DNA from: Himantopus leucocephalus
Lineage: Eukaryota > Chordata > Aves > Charadriiformes > Recurvirostridae
DNA length: 64,000 bases
Direction: 5' to 3'
Assembly: GCA_003993805.1 (NCBI GenBank)
Contig: RSEF01000006.1
Span: forward strand, 23,141,676 to 23,205,675
The position numbers were made by a program, and so were the translations under genes. Shown piece after piece: positions 1 through 14,978 of this stretch (positions within the stretch are counted from its first letter, which is position 1; each line of letters opens with the position of its first letter). The notes below the pieces were generated by a model. That model was not told where the DNA came from and searched no databases. It saw only the letters and a list, made by a program, of their open reading frames with translations.

Positions 1-3000
1 GATAATGATCCCAAAAATATTATTTTTTAGTGAACTATTAAGATTTTTTTAAATCAATAACAAGACTGACATACAATATATATCATAAAAGATCCATAAA
101 AATATATTTAAGATTTAATTCTCTTTCACCGGGATAGTAAATGGCAAATAATTCTGCCAGTAGAGCAAAAGACACATAAATTTATCTGAATGTATACTAA
201 ATATTCAATTCTTATAGAAGACAGGTGAAAGACATCAGTATTTATAAATCAGTGTCTGTACACAGAAAAAAGGCAATGTTATTTGTAATTCTCATGTATT
301 TCTATGACCTATGATCATTCTCATCATTCTTTCAAATTTCTGAAGCAGGAATTCCGAAAATCCCCCTTTGTCTTGGCCTTAGTACCAGAGATGCAAGAGG
401 GAAGGAAAGAACGATGTCCTGTCTGCTTGAGTATCTCTCACTTAGTCTTGACTGGAAAGCACTTGAACCTTTGAATACTGAAGTCAATCCTCTTCATATC
501 AAACAGGCTTCATCTTCTCAATTAAAAAACCCCAAGGATAAATAATACTTATTAGCCTCCCAGAGGTATTTTGAGACTAGCTGGTTAACCCTTACATAAT
601 GTCTTAATAATTAATGTGCTGTTACATGTTCACTTACTATGTATAATCACCACCTACATCAGAGGAGGTTTGCCCACTGGCAAAATAGAATTATTTCTAT
701 GTTTAATGGAAGGTTAAATGAAAGCAAGAAAATGCATAAACAGCCATTTCATATATGAAATATGGAATATGAGAATTCAAAATAACTCTGATAAAGATTT
801 GGATTGCAACTCAGTGATCTCATTTCATTTTAATCCACTTTTAAAGCATATTCTACAAGAAAGGAAGCTCTTACTCCTGTGGGAGATAAGAGTAAGAGCA
901 AAAATGGAACAGATCCTGGAAACATTAAAATTAATGATGTCTGAGAAATCATTATGGTTATAAAGCTTGAGCCTGACAGTTTTAATTCAAGGCTCACAAA
1001 AACTGAGAAACAGTTAAATAAACTGAGGGACCAGATGGTCTCAGCCTTTAGGGAATTCACTACAGACAGATAAATTGGGAAACAGGAGTCAACAGTCAGA
1101 AACTAAAGATATTCTGAAGTGTTTTGAAGGGTCTGATTTCTGATGAAAGACTTGAGAATATCATTTTTCTAGAAAAAACCCAGAAATAAACGGTGTTCCT
1201 GAAGACGGTTTTTCAATACTTACATCCCAAAAGATTCAGATTTGCTATCTCTATGCCCACGTTTAGATCCCTGAAATGAGTTATTTTCATAAGAACAGGC
1301 ATCAAGACTTACATTTGTGAAAGGAAAAGGAAAATTTACTTCCTCTTTGGTTGGATTTGTAACTGTAACTTGTTTGATAAATAACTTGAAGTGTTTAAAG
1401 ACCAGGGTGCCAAGTAAGAAGATTGAAACATTGAAGATTTAAATAATTGTAGTATATGATTTCATTAAGTTCAGTAGCTATAGTGAAGGACGAGCATAGG
1501 AATTAGTTTTAATAATCCCAAACTCTTCAGTCTTGTAAGGGGCATTTGTGTATTAGCTTCCCTCTCCTGTTTACTTTCCAGCTGGATTAAAAAAAAAAGA
1601 ATAAAGAAAAAGCGTCATGCCTGCATGAAGGATTATTTACTTTGTGATTGTGTTTTTACTACAGAAGAGCCATATTCTACTGAAATTCTTCAGGTTGTAT
1701 AACGCCATAGAAACTTAAGATTAAGGTAATAAAAATCTAACTTCCTTGGTAAATATGACAGCTACCACCATCTTTTGAAAAAAATAAAAGTTTACTTTTA
1801 TTTCCAAAAGTAGCTGAAAATAATTTAAAATTACCTTTTGTTTTAATCTGAAAAAATATTTTGATAACAATGAGGAATTAATTTGAATTCATATGTCAGC
1901 GCACTTTGAGCTTTAAAACAAATTATTTCTAGTCTATAACTTCAGGTAGAAATGGGACTTTCTGACTGTAAGTTGCTATCCTGGTGTATGCCCTTCTTCA
2001 CAAGTGAGGAGAAGTTATGGAAAGAGACAGTTCTTTCAGTATTTGCCCGCTAGAAATGGAATTATTCAAGAATTATCATGTTTATACTACCAGACTATTA
2101 GCTTTAAAAGTAGTAGTAAAACATCTTAATCACCTAGCCTGTTCAACCAATGTTCCATATAAAATTACTTACATGTTTTCTCACATTTTTCTTTAATTCT
2201 TACTGTTCATTTGTCCACATAGAAATAAAACATTATCACAATTGGATCTGGCAACCATACTGCCATTCTTGTCAGAAAAAACATGGATTAAATGGATATG
2301 AAAACTGAATTACCATTTCAGTCTTTAGGGGGCTCTCTTTAGGTCAAAACTCAAGATTTTAGTGACAGTGTTGGAAAGCATGTACTGTCTAGGAGCTTGC
2401 CTGTGGGCTTTGTCTGTTGTTCCTTGCATATGCAAGCGATTTCACTTTTTAGGACTTCAGTTGTGGCAAATATCTCTGCAGTTGAAATGTAACAACATAA
2501 AACTTAAATTTCTTTCAACTTCTAGCACAGATAATGATAGGTATACAGAATGTCTTTCAAGTCATTATAAACTGAGAAAATTATGGAAGACTGGAAAAAT
2601 TGTGCTACGTTTTCCTGATAAAAAAAAAGAAAGCAATTTAGTTCAGATGTCACAGGCAGGTCACTAATGATGGATAATGCATCAGTGACTCATTAAAAAA
2701 AAAACACACCCTTTTTTAGCAAATGTAGACTCATCACTGAACTCCAATGATAACATCATTCTCAGTAATAAAAATCAGTCAACAAGAATATCCACCCAAT
2801 TTTGCTTCTAAATGATACAGACTGAAACAAATTCTCTCTAATCATTCTTCTGTCTGTATTGAGGCAAACAAAACAACCTATGTATTAAAACTTTCATTGT
2901 GTCTTTTGACTTATAAAACCGTGGAAGAAAAGTTAGCTAGTACTAGAGCTAGTATTTTAGTTTATCAATCAGATTCACCAGGAAGAGATTAGGATAATAA

Positions 3001-3868
3001 ATTCTGCTATATATATGATCATATTGTCTGGGCTCCTCCTTTGGTATGACTGCTATATCTATTTAGCTTCCAACAGTTCAACAAAGCAGGTTACTTTCTG
3101 TTATATGGGGTGGGGGTTTTTGTTCATTTACTTTTAAAAATGCTGTCCAACAGCTCAAAATTCACAAAATATCACAAGTGAGGAAGATGACTTCTGGCTG
3201 GTGGAATACAGGGTAAGAAAGAGAGACTTTGGAAAGAGATTCACCAGTACCTCCCTAATACTTTGAGCTAACAGCAAGAGCAGGCCAAGAAATAGACAAG
3301 GAGTAAAAATTCCTGCTAATTCTGCAAAGTTAGAGAAGTGTGGAAAGAAGCTGCCTCTTTAAGAAAGCTATTCTGTTGTGTGGTTTGTAATGAGTAAGAA
3401 GAATAAGAAGTCAGAAAACAAAATCAAAGCACTGAAAGACTCACCCCAGTGATAGCCTGAGAAGTGTTACAGGGGTGGTCCCTGAGCCCAAATGGGTTCA
3501 CCATCAAGATTATCTACACTGTTCTGGAAGACATGAAACCTCAAAATGAAAGTACACAACTCTATTTCAAAACTGGTGAAAAATTTGACCAGTTAGTAAG
3601 TGGGACAGATAATACTGAAATTCAAAGACAGAAAGAAGAGAACGGCCTGAAACTAACCCCTAAAGAGTATCTATGACTTTTCCAAAACAATCAACAACCA
3701 CCAACCAAAACACCAAACCCTGCAAACAAGACCAAAATTACATTAACAAACACCAAAATGCAGAAAATGCAAGTTAGGATAACCTTTTGTTCTTGAATTT
3801 TTGTTGCCCAAATGCAGATGATCCAAAAGATCTAGAGCAGCCCTTCACTGTTTTCTATTTTGGTTCTT

Positions 3869-3952
3869 TGAGTTTTTTTGTTTTGTTTGGGGTTTTTTTT
3901 TGTGTGTTTTTTGCTTTTTTGTTTTGTTGGGGTGTGTGTGTGTTTGTTTTTA
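3869..3952. repeat. T/G-rich low-complexity tract
   Basis: T runs separated by G or GTGTG on the plus strand. The open frames crossing it (88 aa plus, 71 aa minus) are low-complexity by-products. Confidence 0.85.
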
Positions 3953-5768
3953 AAAGAGAACTTACCAGTAAGGTTATTGGTACTGAAAAGGAATGCAACA
4001 GAACTAGTGAGGTCACTTGGGTTCAGTATCAGCACCACAGGATACAAAACTAATAAGATTTAATTTAAAACCCTGGAAAAGACTTTTCACTAAGAATCTC
4101 TCTCACACATACACACATATATATATGTACGTTTATATTCTACTACAAAAATCTAAATCATTCTCCAAATGAATTTTTTTTTCACTGCTTTTCCCTGTTT
4201 AGTATGACAGTAGGTAGACACTTTATTCAGTTTCCAGTCCCTAGTAATGTTCACAAGTCTGTCTCTCCCAGAGGGACACTAAATGATAACTCCTTTCTTT
4301 TTTTCCCCTGCTTACCCAATGAGGAAATACATGCTGCCATAAGATCCTAACTGAGGAAAAAGATGCATGTGCATTGAAGCTTTTAGAAAAAAAATGGTCC
4401 CCAAAATTTATAAGTCACTTGTAGTACTTTCAGACTTTCACATGAAATAGATTTTGATAAAAGGGACTAATTATTTTTTCTTTTCTCAATGACTTTTAAG
4501 ACAGAAGTTTGAGTTTTAAAATATTAAGACAGATAAGTAACTGCTGGTTCCTTCTTCTCTTATCCCAGTATGTTTCTCCCGGTTTCTTTATATATTATGG
4601 TAAACCATGAAGCATTAAAAAATGAATGCATTTCAAGCTTTTGGAAAGACATGGAACTAATCTAAACACATGGAAGAACAGGCAGCAATAAAATTTCCCA
4701 CTCTATGAGATTGCTAGCTGCTCACCCTGTGAAAGTAGGCAGGGCATACTATAATTTATATTATGTAGATAATATACATCAGGCCTATGCCAACTACAAC
4801 AGAAAGGAAATTACCAAAAACTTAAGATAAATTCTAACGCTTTTTTTCTGTGAACAGACTTCAATTTTATTTGCATATCAATTATTCACCCCTTTCAAAA
4901 CTTACACATTTGATGCACCATTTATAGGCTAACTACTGCAAGCATATTTTAACACTTTCCACAATTTTCTGTTAGCGCAAACTAATTTTCTGTAATTAGT
5001 CTTGAAAACAGCCATTGGATATCAGACAGGCCTAAACCATGTATAAATGTATGATTTCACAATAACAGGCCTGCTCACACTCAAGTCCATCGATTCTTAA
5101 TATGAAGAAGGTGGTAGATATTTCTAGAGACAAAAGGCAGCGATAAATCTCTCACTTCTTATAAAACTGTGAGTATCTAAACCTCTGATTTATTTCTCTG
5201 ATAACAGTTAGTAATATTGTGGCTTTAAAAGAGGTTATATTTTACTTTATAAAATGATTTTGTCCATCACTTGGCCTTACTGATACTAAATCTCTTTGAT
5301 CCTGCTAAGGTCAGCACAGAATGCAGCAGCCACACCAAGAAAATAATTATTTATTTCAGCCTCTCCACCTCAATTTGATCTAGTGAACATTTCAGAAAAA
5401 GAAGAAAAAGGCAGACCACTTCTAACAAGATTAATGACACAACAGACCTCTATTTTTCTACAACCTGCAGTGGTAAGAAAAGCAGAAAGCACCAGCATGA
5501 GGTTATTGCTTGCCCTTCATGCTAACACCAACAATTCAAACAAACCAAGAGTAGGCACTAGTGGGCGAACCTTCCTTAATCACAGTCCTTTCAAGAAAAG
5601 GATTTGCAGTTTATAATGTTAGTAATATGAGTCATTTTTCCCCAACACATTACCACATTACCAGTCATCAGGAAAATAAAAGGTTTAATATTTCTCTTTG
5701 TCTGACTTGCATGAATATCTAACAATTGAAAATTATTAGGCTGATCTGAACTAACCTTTGTCAAAGAA

Positions 5769-5781
5769 AAGGGGGGGGGGG
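5769..5781. repeat. Poly-G run
   Basis: An uninterrupted G homopolymer of at least 10 bases. Length errors in the assembly are possible here. Confidence 0.9.
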
Positions 5782-6390
5782 AATATGCAAGTGCTAATTA
5801 ATATTATTGAGCACAACTATATTGAATTGTTACAAATAATCAGAGATCAAAGAACATATAGAAGGACTAGTAAATGACAAAATAAAAAGAATGCTATTCT
5901 ATTTTTTAAATATATGGCTGTGGGACATCTGACTGGCAGAATGACTGGACAGATGTTTTTCAATAGCTGTACAATATGTGAATCCTTGTACTCTGTTGAT
6001 CAGTTCTTGTTAGCGACTCTGGAGGGCTTTTATGATTATTTTCTAGTAAACTATGCACAGTAAATGCACACATCTTTTACCCTATTTCATTACAATAACA
6101 CATTATTTTGATTGATTTGTATATTTAGGACTGAAGGATGTTGTTATTAAAGAACTCTGAAACATAATGAGTGAAGTTTTATCCAGCTTCTCTTATGTCA
6201 GTGGTTGGTAGTAGTTATTGTAATTTAGGTATTTATAAAACTGAATGAGGCAATTGCTGAGCTATTTTTACATGGTTTATATTGTGCATGCTTAAATAAT
6301 ACAGAAACTTTGCTGACTAAAAAGAATCCATAGCAATTCAACAATAAAAAGAAATTTTGGCTCAATGTGTGTACTATGTGTCGTTTTTTC

Positions 6391-6434
6391 CAATTATCTA
6401 ATCTAGTTGTTTTCTAATTATCTATCTAGTTGTT
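6391..6434. repeat. Imperfect tandem duplication, about 24 bp
   Basis: AATTATCTAATCTAGTTGTT is followed after four bases by AATTATCTATCTAGTTGTT, one base shorter. Confidence 0.8.
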
Positions 6435-7785
6435 ATTGAGATGGTCTCCAAGGAGTCTGTCTAATGATTATTCATTGAATGTCTTTAATTTAGAGGAAAA
6501 TAATTAGTGCTTTCACAACAAAACCACCAGTGATGCAGAAGTAAACAGGTGAATACCAAACATATGAATTGAAGTTATATTGTATATAACTTAGTAGTAA
6601 ATATTTTGCTGGTTTTCCAAGTCTGCTTCAAAGATTTCAATGCAGGCTAAAGAATCTACTTTACCTGTGAATTTCAAAAGTCTTATCTACACATTGTTAT
6701 CTTGGTTGAACTGTTGGAAGATCAAGGAAAAAGAAAAAGAATAGAGCTCCCCCAAAATGGAACGGAGGAAAGATGTAAAGGGTAAAATTTACAATAATTT
6801 TCATTGATTGTTAGGATTTTAATCTCTGTCAAAATTCATCCTCCTTTTTCTTTTTCCAAACATAAAAGCTAAAGTCCATTGCACATAATTTAATGTTACT
6901 AATTGTATTTAAATTTTTTATTACTGAAATATACTTTGTGTATGGCTCCTACCTCTCAATTTCTCTGAAAAAAAAATCTGGAAATACTACTTTCTATCCA
7001 TTGAAGTCCTTCCCTTGAAGTCCCAGTAAGGTGTATTACCAGTGTACAGCAACAACCACAAATTCCCCCTTTTTTCCTATTATACTAGACATGCATGATT
7101 TCTCATAATACTGAGGCCACAGGTCAATCTCGATATAAAATTACTGGAACAGTAGCAGTAGGTTAAACTCTTGACTATTTCGCTAGGAGGAGATTGTACC
7201 ATGCCTCTCTCACAGACTTCTTGAATCAAAATGACATCCTGTTTCCCTAAAAACATTGGGAATCCTTGCTGTTCTTTAGCAGCCAGATTTTAATCTGAAA
7301 CTGTATTTTAAGAAACCTCATTAAACTATGCTTAATTTTTTGACAGAGCATTATCTGACAACCTAGGCAGCTAATAAAGTCCTCCTCCCTTTTTCACAAT
7401 GATGCATGTTACTTGTCAAAAAAAATTAAGTTGCATCTCCATTACTCCAAGCTTTCCATGTATTTACCAGAGGTAAAAATGGATTCATCCTCTTGAAGCA
7501 AGAAATTTCCCTTGTGTCCTCCAAGCAGCAGTAGTTTTTATCTCAGCATCAATCTGTGTTCAAAGCACTTGACAAAATCAGTTAAAACTTACACCTTTAT
7601 CTATTTTACATGCATTATCTAGTGCATGTAAAGTTTTAAAAGTATACATACATTGCTGAGTAGAATGCTAATAAAGATATTGCTGTGTTCAGAGCTAATT
7701 TGATTCCTTTTCTCAAATGTACAGGCCATTTCTTGTCATACCTGACCTGTACGCTTTCAACATTTAATAACTTTGTCAATGTTTG

Positions 7786-7846
7786 GGAGTTGGACTAGAT
7801 GATCTCCAGAGGTCCCTTGCAACCCTGACCATTCTGTGATTCTGTT
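7786..7846 (+). mobile_element. CR1 LINE 3'-end fragment
   Basis: GTTGGACTAGATGATCTCCA, then GAGGTCCCTTGCAACCC and a tail CATTCTGTGATTCTG, matches the sense 3' end of bird CR1. It is severely 5' truncated (about 60 bp), as is usual for this family. Confidence 0.85.
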
Positions 7847-10800
7847 ACACTGACCTTTGTCAATATCTTATATCGATCTGGAAAAAGGAACTCATGACAA
7901 GATTTGGTCCCTAACAACGTGCATTAGGTTTCCATTGTATTAAAAAAAAAATAATAAGTATAATTCAGGCTTCTCTAATTCCTATCTTTTGAAAATTGGT
8001 ATCAGAATCACAAGACAGTGTTACATGTTCTGTCACCTGAAAAACTTTTGTTGGCTCCTTTGAAGACAAAGAAAAACATGGAATTTTTTGGCCAATAAAT
8101 TTGTCCAAAAACCTCCCCTCAAATCGGTTTGCTCATTGTTTCATCAAGTAGGTGCATAAGCTGCCATTATTATTGCTGCGACAAATGTAGTTTGGAAACT
8201 TTTTATGAAACCTTATCCAAAGAACAGATGTAAGCACCACCATCAGTAGTCATAATGGTTTAAAATTTTAGGTATATCTGGGTAAAGATACACAGAGAGA
8301 AGTCACGTCCATCAGTTGTCATTGTTAACTAAGTTCTTCTGAGTTACTCTGGACTGGGGAATAGTTGCAAAGAGCAGTGAGTATATGAAATAACTGTGTC
8401 TAAGTACAAAAAGTTTGAGCTTCAGTAAATGTGGGGTTAGCTGTGACACTTGGAGTCTAAGGCAGGTGGTCTAGATTGCTTCTTAGAGGGGCCTACCTGT
8501 TTCTCTGCTATGTTAGGGAGCTCGGGAAAATGGTTAGGTAACCATGAAGAGTCTTCTCATGAAGAGTCCTCTGCAGAGGTTTACTATGTATTACCTTGCC
8601 ACTGTTGCTACCACCCCTTGTCAAAGTAAGTGCCTCTGCTCAGTTAAGATGAGTCTTCATGTTCACAAATGCTTTTCCAGCAATGATACTGTTTTATTTT
8701 GATTGTGGGCTGAACAAACACTCAATACAAGAAAAATGCCAAACTACTGGGTTTTTTTCCCAGCAAACAGATGTCTTTTTAATTTACCAAATACAATCAT
8801 GATATACAGTCTGCCTACTATTTTGTATAGCATCATATTTGTATTATATTTTGCTCAGAGAATCACGGGGAGAGTATTCAAACAATTAAAACTTATTGTA
8901 ACAATTCAGCACAAGTTTTTACATTTATCATGTCTACAATTCCTGGTGGAATTTTTTAGCTTTTAATTGAAAAATCCCACATTCAAAAAAATTTTAACCT
9001 TGAGCAATCACAACTATCAATTTTTATAGTTACTGAAAATATAATTTTTACCAAACTTCCAGTTTATTTTTCAAAAAATTTCAGAAAAACCCTATAACAT
9101 AGACCTTTCGAATACTTCACTGCCTAAGGGAGCCACACAACACTCAATAGATGACATTCTGCCTTCATATAATAATAAACCACCAATTTCTTGAAAATTT
9201 CTGCACTGCAAAAATGGAAGTGTGTATTCAGCCCCTAGCAGGGCCATCTTTAACATGAGGTTTTGTGCCTATTATGCAATGGCAGTCAGCTTATCTTCAG
9301 AGCATAAACAGAAGCACCACAAGCAGCTGAAGGGCAATATGTGCTTGACAGCTTCTTTTGCCAAGAGAAGAGAAAGGAAAACCAGTCCAAAAGAACTAAA
9401 GATTAGTTGAAATGATAAGCAGTGTGTTTGTACATTATTGGAAAAAGAAACAAATTACCTGATTAGTTTCTAATGCATTGCCTTCCTCTAGAGAAAACAG
9501 AATCAATGGAAAAATAAATCCTAAAAAAGGACATAATATACATCGCAGTAAAGGAAAGAGAAATAAAAATGTCATAGAAGAGACTGAAAAAGTAGTGAAA
9601 GGGAAATGGGTGAAACCTGTTCTGATTATCTTAAATTGTAGTGATTAGTCTACCAATAACTAATTCTTCAAAACATTGTAAAGAGTAGCATTTCAAAAAG
9701 AAAGAGGATGGCATTGTGACTTAATGTCAGAGCACTTGGATTTCATAGAGTAGCTGGTCTTAAAAAACACTGTAATTCCTTCATAAAAGAGTAGATCACA
9801 AGATAATAAGGAGATCTTATTGTGGATTTGCGTGTATCTAATGCTCTGGGAAGTTAATCAGAAAAGACGGCCTGTCCATCCTATGGCATTAACCACTGAA
9901 GCAGTATTTACTCCTGTAATGCTCCTGTACTTTGCCATGGATTGGATAACAGGTACAGAACCTGTGGCTTCACTACTCTAACTCTCCTGTTACCCTACTA
10001 GTCTCACAACCTGTGGGAATACAACAAATTCCAACAAGTTTGTTCGAATACAGTTAGATATGATGAAACTAAAAATGCAGACACTTCTTTCAAACAGCAT
10101 GAGATTTATATCTCTTTACAAAACACAGCAACATGGCCAGCAAAGCTTTCTGTGATTACGCAGGAGGGAGTGGGACTTACTCCAACAAATAGTAGTCTAC
10201 CTGAATCAGCTCTAAGCATTTATCTTGCTGCTTAAGGGTTATAAGGTGCTTGTACTACAAAATAAGTACTTAGGAGCCAATACCATAGGAAAATATAAAC
10301 AGATATAAGATGACAAAAGCAGCTGGATATCTTCACATGTGCTGTCAGCAGCTTTATGAAAATTTTTTTGTACCTGAGGCTCCTCAGTATTAAGTTTTTC
10401 TTCATTCAGATCTGTAGACTTACAAAGTCTGCTTGTTTACAGAGATAAAATTTGAGCAATTAATATGTATTTTTATTAAATTTTATGCTGTGCTCTGCCC
10501 GGGTTGGTTGCATGACCCTGTTATGTGATGTAACTCCAGTAAATTTATACTTACTGCATTTCCATTTTATTCCTGTTTATAGATCATAAAGAATACCTGA
10601 ATCATTTCTTCTTTCCTTTAATTTTCTTTTATTTTAAATTTATTTTTGTTTAAGAGTGCAAGGGACTAACATAATTACTAAGAAATCTACCTTATGTAAC
10701 AGTATGAAATTGTTGATAAAGATATCTCAAAGATGATTTGGTCAAGAAAAATCACCCTGAGCATACATTTAGACTTTGAAACTCTCCCAGCAATTTCTGA

Positions 10801-11291
10801 ACATTGCATTTTGTAAACATCCATTTCAGCTGTAACATAGCTTTTAGAGCTATAGCAATGCCACGTGATAAAAAGTGAACAGCATTTTTCAGTATGTAGT
10901 TTCACAGTTAAAATAATCTACCTTATTTCTTATTGGGATAATGAGAGGCCAGTCAGTCCTCCTGCATGGCTTAACAGAAGAAAACACTCAACCAGAATAC
11001 AATAACAAGGTGAAATGAAGAAAGAGGGAGAGAAAAATTATCTACATTTTCAAGACTGATTAAGCAAAGACAAAGTTGTCCTACATAGCAGAAGTATTAT
11101 AGAATGAGCCTCTTACACTCCACAGGAAAATTTTGGAGAAAATCTAGAGAGTGAGAATGTGTGCAAAGGACAATCAAGAAAAGTAAGAACAAGTTATTAA
11201 AAGTCTAAATTTAAAGTAAATGAATAAACTGTACTTGGACTTTCCTATTGATACGTTCCTTCATAACTAAGGGACCTTAATTCACTTTAGC

Positions 11292-11315
11292 TGAATTAAT
11301 TTCCAAATTAATTCA
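11292..11315. repeat. Inverted repeat, 11-bp arms, 2-nt loop
   Basis: TGAATTAATTT (11292-11302) and AAATTAATTCA (11305-11315) are exact reverse complements. Related words (CAGCTGAACTGAATTAAAG) continue to the right, so the palindromic zone may be about 60 bp long. Confidence 0.85.
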
Positions 11316-11824
11316 ATTCAGCTGAACTGAATTAAAGCTTCTTTGATTCTGGATAAGGGTACCTACTTAGGGTTTCACTTAAACACTTTCAAAATTCATT
11401 CAGATTAATTTTCCCCAGTGTCTGCATGTAAACAAAACCCTTAAACTGAGTACAAAGGGAAATGAGGACCCGATGCACTAGAAACTGTTATTTCTAAAAT
11501 AATCTTTTCAGCAACTCAGGAATTACTAATCTTTAATGTATTATTTTGATGCATTATTTCAATATATACATATTGAAACCTACAGAGCAGATAGGTTTGT
11601 GCTCTCTCAAGCCCTTTCAACTGTTAAGTGAAATGGAGTTGGTACCATTATTTCTTCTTCGCAAATCAGCGTGGTATGCTTTCACAACAGCACAAAAGAG
11701 CGTACTAGCAAAGGTAATGACACAACAAGAGAAAAAGAGTTTTTAAGAGTTCTAGTGTGAGCAAAGTTTTCCTACACTTTTTCTTCTTCATAGTTGTGTA
11801 AAGACATCACCATAGCTGTAGTGA

Positions 11825-12110
11825 AATCATAGAATCATAAAATCATAGAATTGTTAAGGTTGGAAGGGACCTTTAAGATCATCAAGTCCAACCATTAACC
11901 TAACCTGACAAAACCACTTCTAAACCATATCCCCAAGCACCACATCTACCCTTTTTTTAAACACCTCCGGGGATGGTGAATCCACCACCTCTCTGGGCAG
12001 CCTATTCCACTGTTGGACAACACTTTCAGTGAAAAAAATTTTCCTAATATCCAACCAAAACCTCGCCTGGCACAACTTGAACCCATTTCCTCTCATCCTA
12101 ATCTGTAGCC
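11825..12110 (-). mobile_element. CR1 LINE 3'-end fragment
   Basis: The plus strand begins with three ATCATAGAAT-like tail units, followed by GGTTGGAAGGGACCTTTAAG, ATCAAGTCCAACC, CTCTGGGCAGCCTATTCCAC and TTTCCTCTCATCCTA. These are the reverse complement of the CR1 3' region, so the element runs on the minus strand. It is 5' truncated near 12110; the exact right edge is approximate. Confidence 0.9.
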
Positions 12111-12844
12111 TGTTCCCTTCTTGCGCTGATGATGTTTAATTTAGTATCCTAAAGTTGTGAACCACACTCCAGTACTTGTTCACTGAGCTGAATAAACATC
12201 TCCTCTCTGACTCTTCAGGTTATATAACAACTTCACATGGCACATCTGCACATTTTGCCTAGAGAAGGTATATTTCATTATTTGATTCTCCTACCCATAG
12301 CCCAGTTGCAGAAGACCCATGTCATTTTAAAGGAAGTTTATTCTCTGATCCTAATAACTATTAAAAGTTCTATTATTTGGACTGAAACACAAGGCCAACC
12401 AATTTTACAACTGTACCACTTTCAAGCATACTGCAAAATCAGCGAATACACGGTAGCTCGTATCAACTGCATACATGTTCCTGAAAATGGAAGTCATATT
12501 GGAAAGAAAATCACCAGAGATACCTTACTCTTCCTAGTGATAATAGTGTTTTGGAAGAAGTAGGATTGTCAGGGTGTCCCTACTACATAAGCAACTACTA
12601 CTAGCGTAAGCCTGAACAAATACATTACTATCTATCAAGGACGAGCAGATAATTACAAGAAGCAACTGGTTGCCAGCTCATGCTTATAGTGTCTCAGTAA
12701 TTACTGAATTATCTTCCTTTCACTGATGATTTAAGTTTGACATATATTAAAGCAGCCCTGAGCCTAATGCCAAGAGAAAAAGATAATCTTTTAGAGTTTT
12801 TAAAATGAAGATATAAAACAGTGCCCTAGTCACTTTATGTTTGC

Positions 12845-12874
12845 TGCCTCCCCCCTCCCCCCTTTTTTTTTTTT
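12845..12874. repeat. C/T homopyrimidine tract
   Basis: CTCCCCCCTCCCCCC followed by a T run on the plus strand; simple-sequence DNA. Confidence 0.85.
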
Positions 12875-14908
12875 AAGTGATAATAAACTGGATAACACGT
12901 TTCCAGGAATTCATAGATCATTAGCCAAATATACTCTGAAAAGTACAGTGATTCCATTTGGATTATACAATGGTAAATCAGGCCCAAATAGTACAGCAGT
13001 AGGTTTTCCAAGTAATTAATCCAGATAGTCATCTATCAATAAATTTTAACATTCACTACTAGTTTTAAATTATGTTTAGAGTGATGCTCCACACTTTAAT
13101 GAATCCCCAAGAAACTAAACACCTAGAATTGCTGTAGCAAGAGGTATCCAGTGAGTCTAATCCTCTCTGAAAAGTTCCTTCCTTAAAGGAACTCTAGCAA
13201 TAGCACTGTGGAGGAAAACTTAACACTGAAGCTTGATTCTGCCATTTGATTTGATTTATTATTTGACAGAATTAAGCTAAACTCTAAGGGTAAGATGCAC
13301 TTTATTTCAAATACACTACATACATTATGACATATACTCCCATTAGACATTTACTTACTACAGACTTCACTTAAATCAGACATGAAGTTCCTGAAAAGAA
13401 AGGATTAAAATATAGATGCCAAATCAATCAAGCACACTGAAAGCCTACAGAGACTGAAAACCATTGTTCTGGTGAACAGCAGCTGTCAATAAAATAGTTT
13501 GTAATGCATATGTAATCCTATTTTATGTGGAAATTAAGAATGTACACATTTAAATGATCACTACCACTTAAATAGTCTATTTGATGTTTTGTGGCATTTC
13601 TGTAGATCACTGCTATCATCAGAAGTGCAGTGATAAAGGCTGAAAAAACACAACATAGCTGTAAACTTCTTAGTTCAACGAGTCTGACAATTATACGCAA
13701 CTTTGATAGATTATATTTAGCAAGAATTTCAAATCTGTTAGACACATTACAGAGTACTGATCAAAGTGATCTTAAGAAATACAGGAGGCTTTCTGTAATA
13801 TAATCTCACAGAAATGTGATTTTTTTTTTTTCCCCCTAAGTGTCAAATCCTAAGGTTACTCTTTTTCTTTCAGAGTAGCAGCATATGCTGGTCAGTGAAG
13901 CATACATCACACAGCTGTTACATCTACTGTGTGACCTGTACATACGGAATTAGCCATTGTGTTTTTCAATTCTGGTTCATCAGACTTTTGGTCTGAGGGG
14001 TTTCAACCTAAATTTAGCAAAAGAATACAATTCAGTGTTATCTCGTCTATCCATATTTCATAGCCTCCAGCCTGTTTTGATCTAAAACAATTAGCCAACT
14101 TTTTTTTTTCTTCTAAATAGTAACACAGGATGTATGAAAAAATTCAGTACACCAATTGACGGCAGAAAAACTCCAGGACTGCAGACTGGTAGTGTATGAA
14201 TATATATTTGCATGCACATGGAGATGATGTTAACAGGTGTGGAACTTTTAACAATCATCATTGCTCCTGTCATCGGGTTTTTACATTTGCATTCATGGTA
14301 CATTAAGAAAGAGAACTATTTCTATGTCTAAGAACATATATAATACAATTTAGTGAATAAATAAAAACAAGTGTGGTACCATAAGACCTAATCCATTAAG
14401 ATATCTAAAACTTCAGATCATTTTTTTCCAAGGAAGGAATCAATTTCCTGTATTGACAGTCTTGTGGATACAGTTTGTTGTTGAGGAAATCCATAAGGCA
14501 TACAAAGGTGGATATAAAAGAGAAGTACCACTGTGTTTGCTTTTCTCTATATATATTTTCACCCAAAGCATCTAGACTATTAGACTCCTATTAGAGGCAG
14601 GAAACAAGGCTCAGTTGAGCTTTGTGGCTCTGCATATATCCCCAAATTCAACACTTTTCACTAACACTTCAAAGAATATTAGATTCGAGTTTCTTACTGA
14701 AGTACTGAATCTTTCTAGCTATTGTAAGTACAATAGATACCAATAGAAGTGGTACAAGGCCTGGATGAAGAGTCATTTAAAACTATTTGCTTTTCTCAAG
14801 TTCATTAAGGAAACCTAGTTGTCTGTATTTCATCATGAAGTTCTCTCAGGAAAAAAGCAAAGCTGCATACGAGTTTCGTTATTAAAAACTAATCTGGCAT
14901 TAAAATCA

Positions 14909-14978
14909 GTAAGTTCCTTCACTGATGATTTGGAAACTCAGTTGACACCTGTAAGTTCTTCCACTGACAGTTTGGGAG
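14909..14978. repeat. Diverged tandem duplication, about 42 bp
   Basis: TAAGTTCCTTCACTGATGAT and, about 42 bp on, TAAGTTCTTCCACTGACAGT begin two similar segments (both continue TTTGG or TTTGGGAG). This is an older local duplication. Confidence 0.65.

Noticed and set aside
3464..3676. 70-codon plus-strand open frame with a protein-like charged composition
   Set aside because: I recognise no family. It could be a decayed repeat fragment, but no repeat landmarks were seen.
12237..12563. 108-codon plus-strand open frame, the longest in the window
   Set aside because: No recognisable motif, ordinary AT-rich codon content, starts just after a CR1 fragment and has no splice context; best read as chance.
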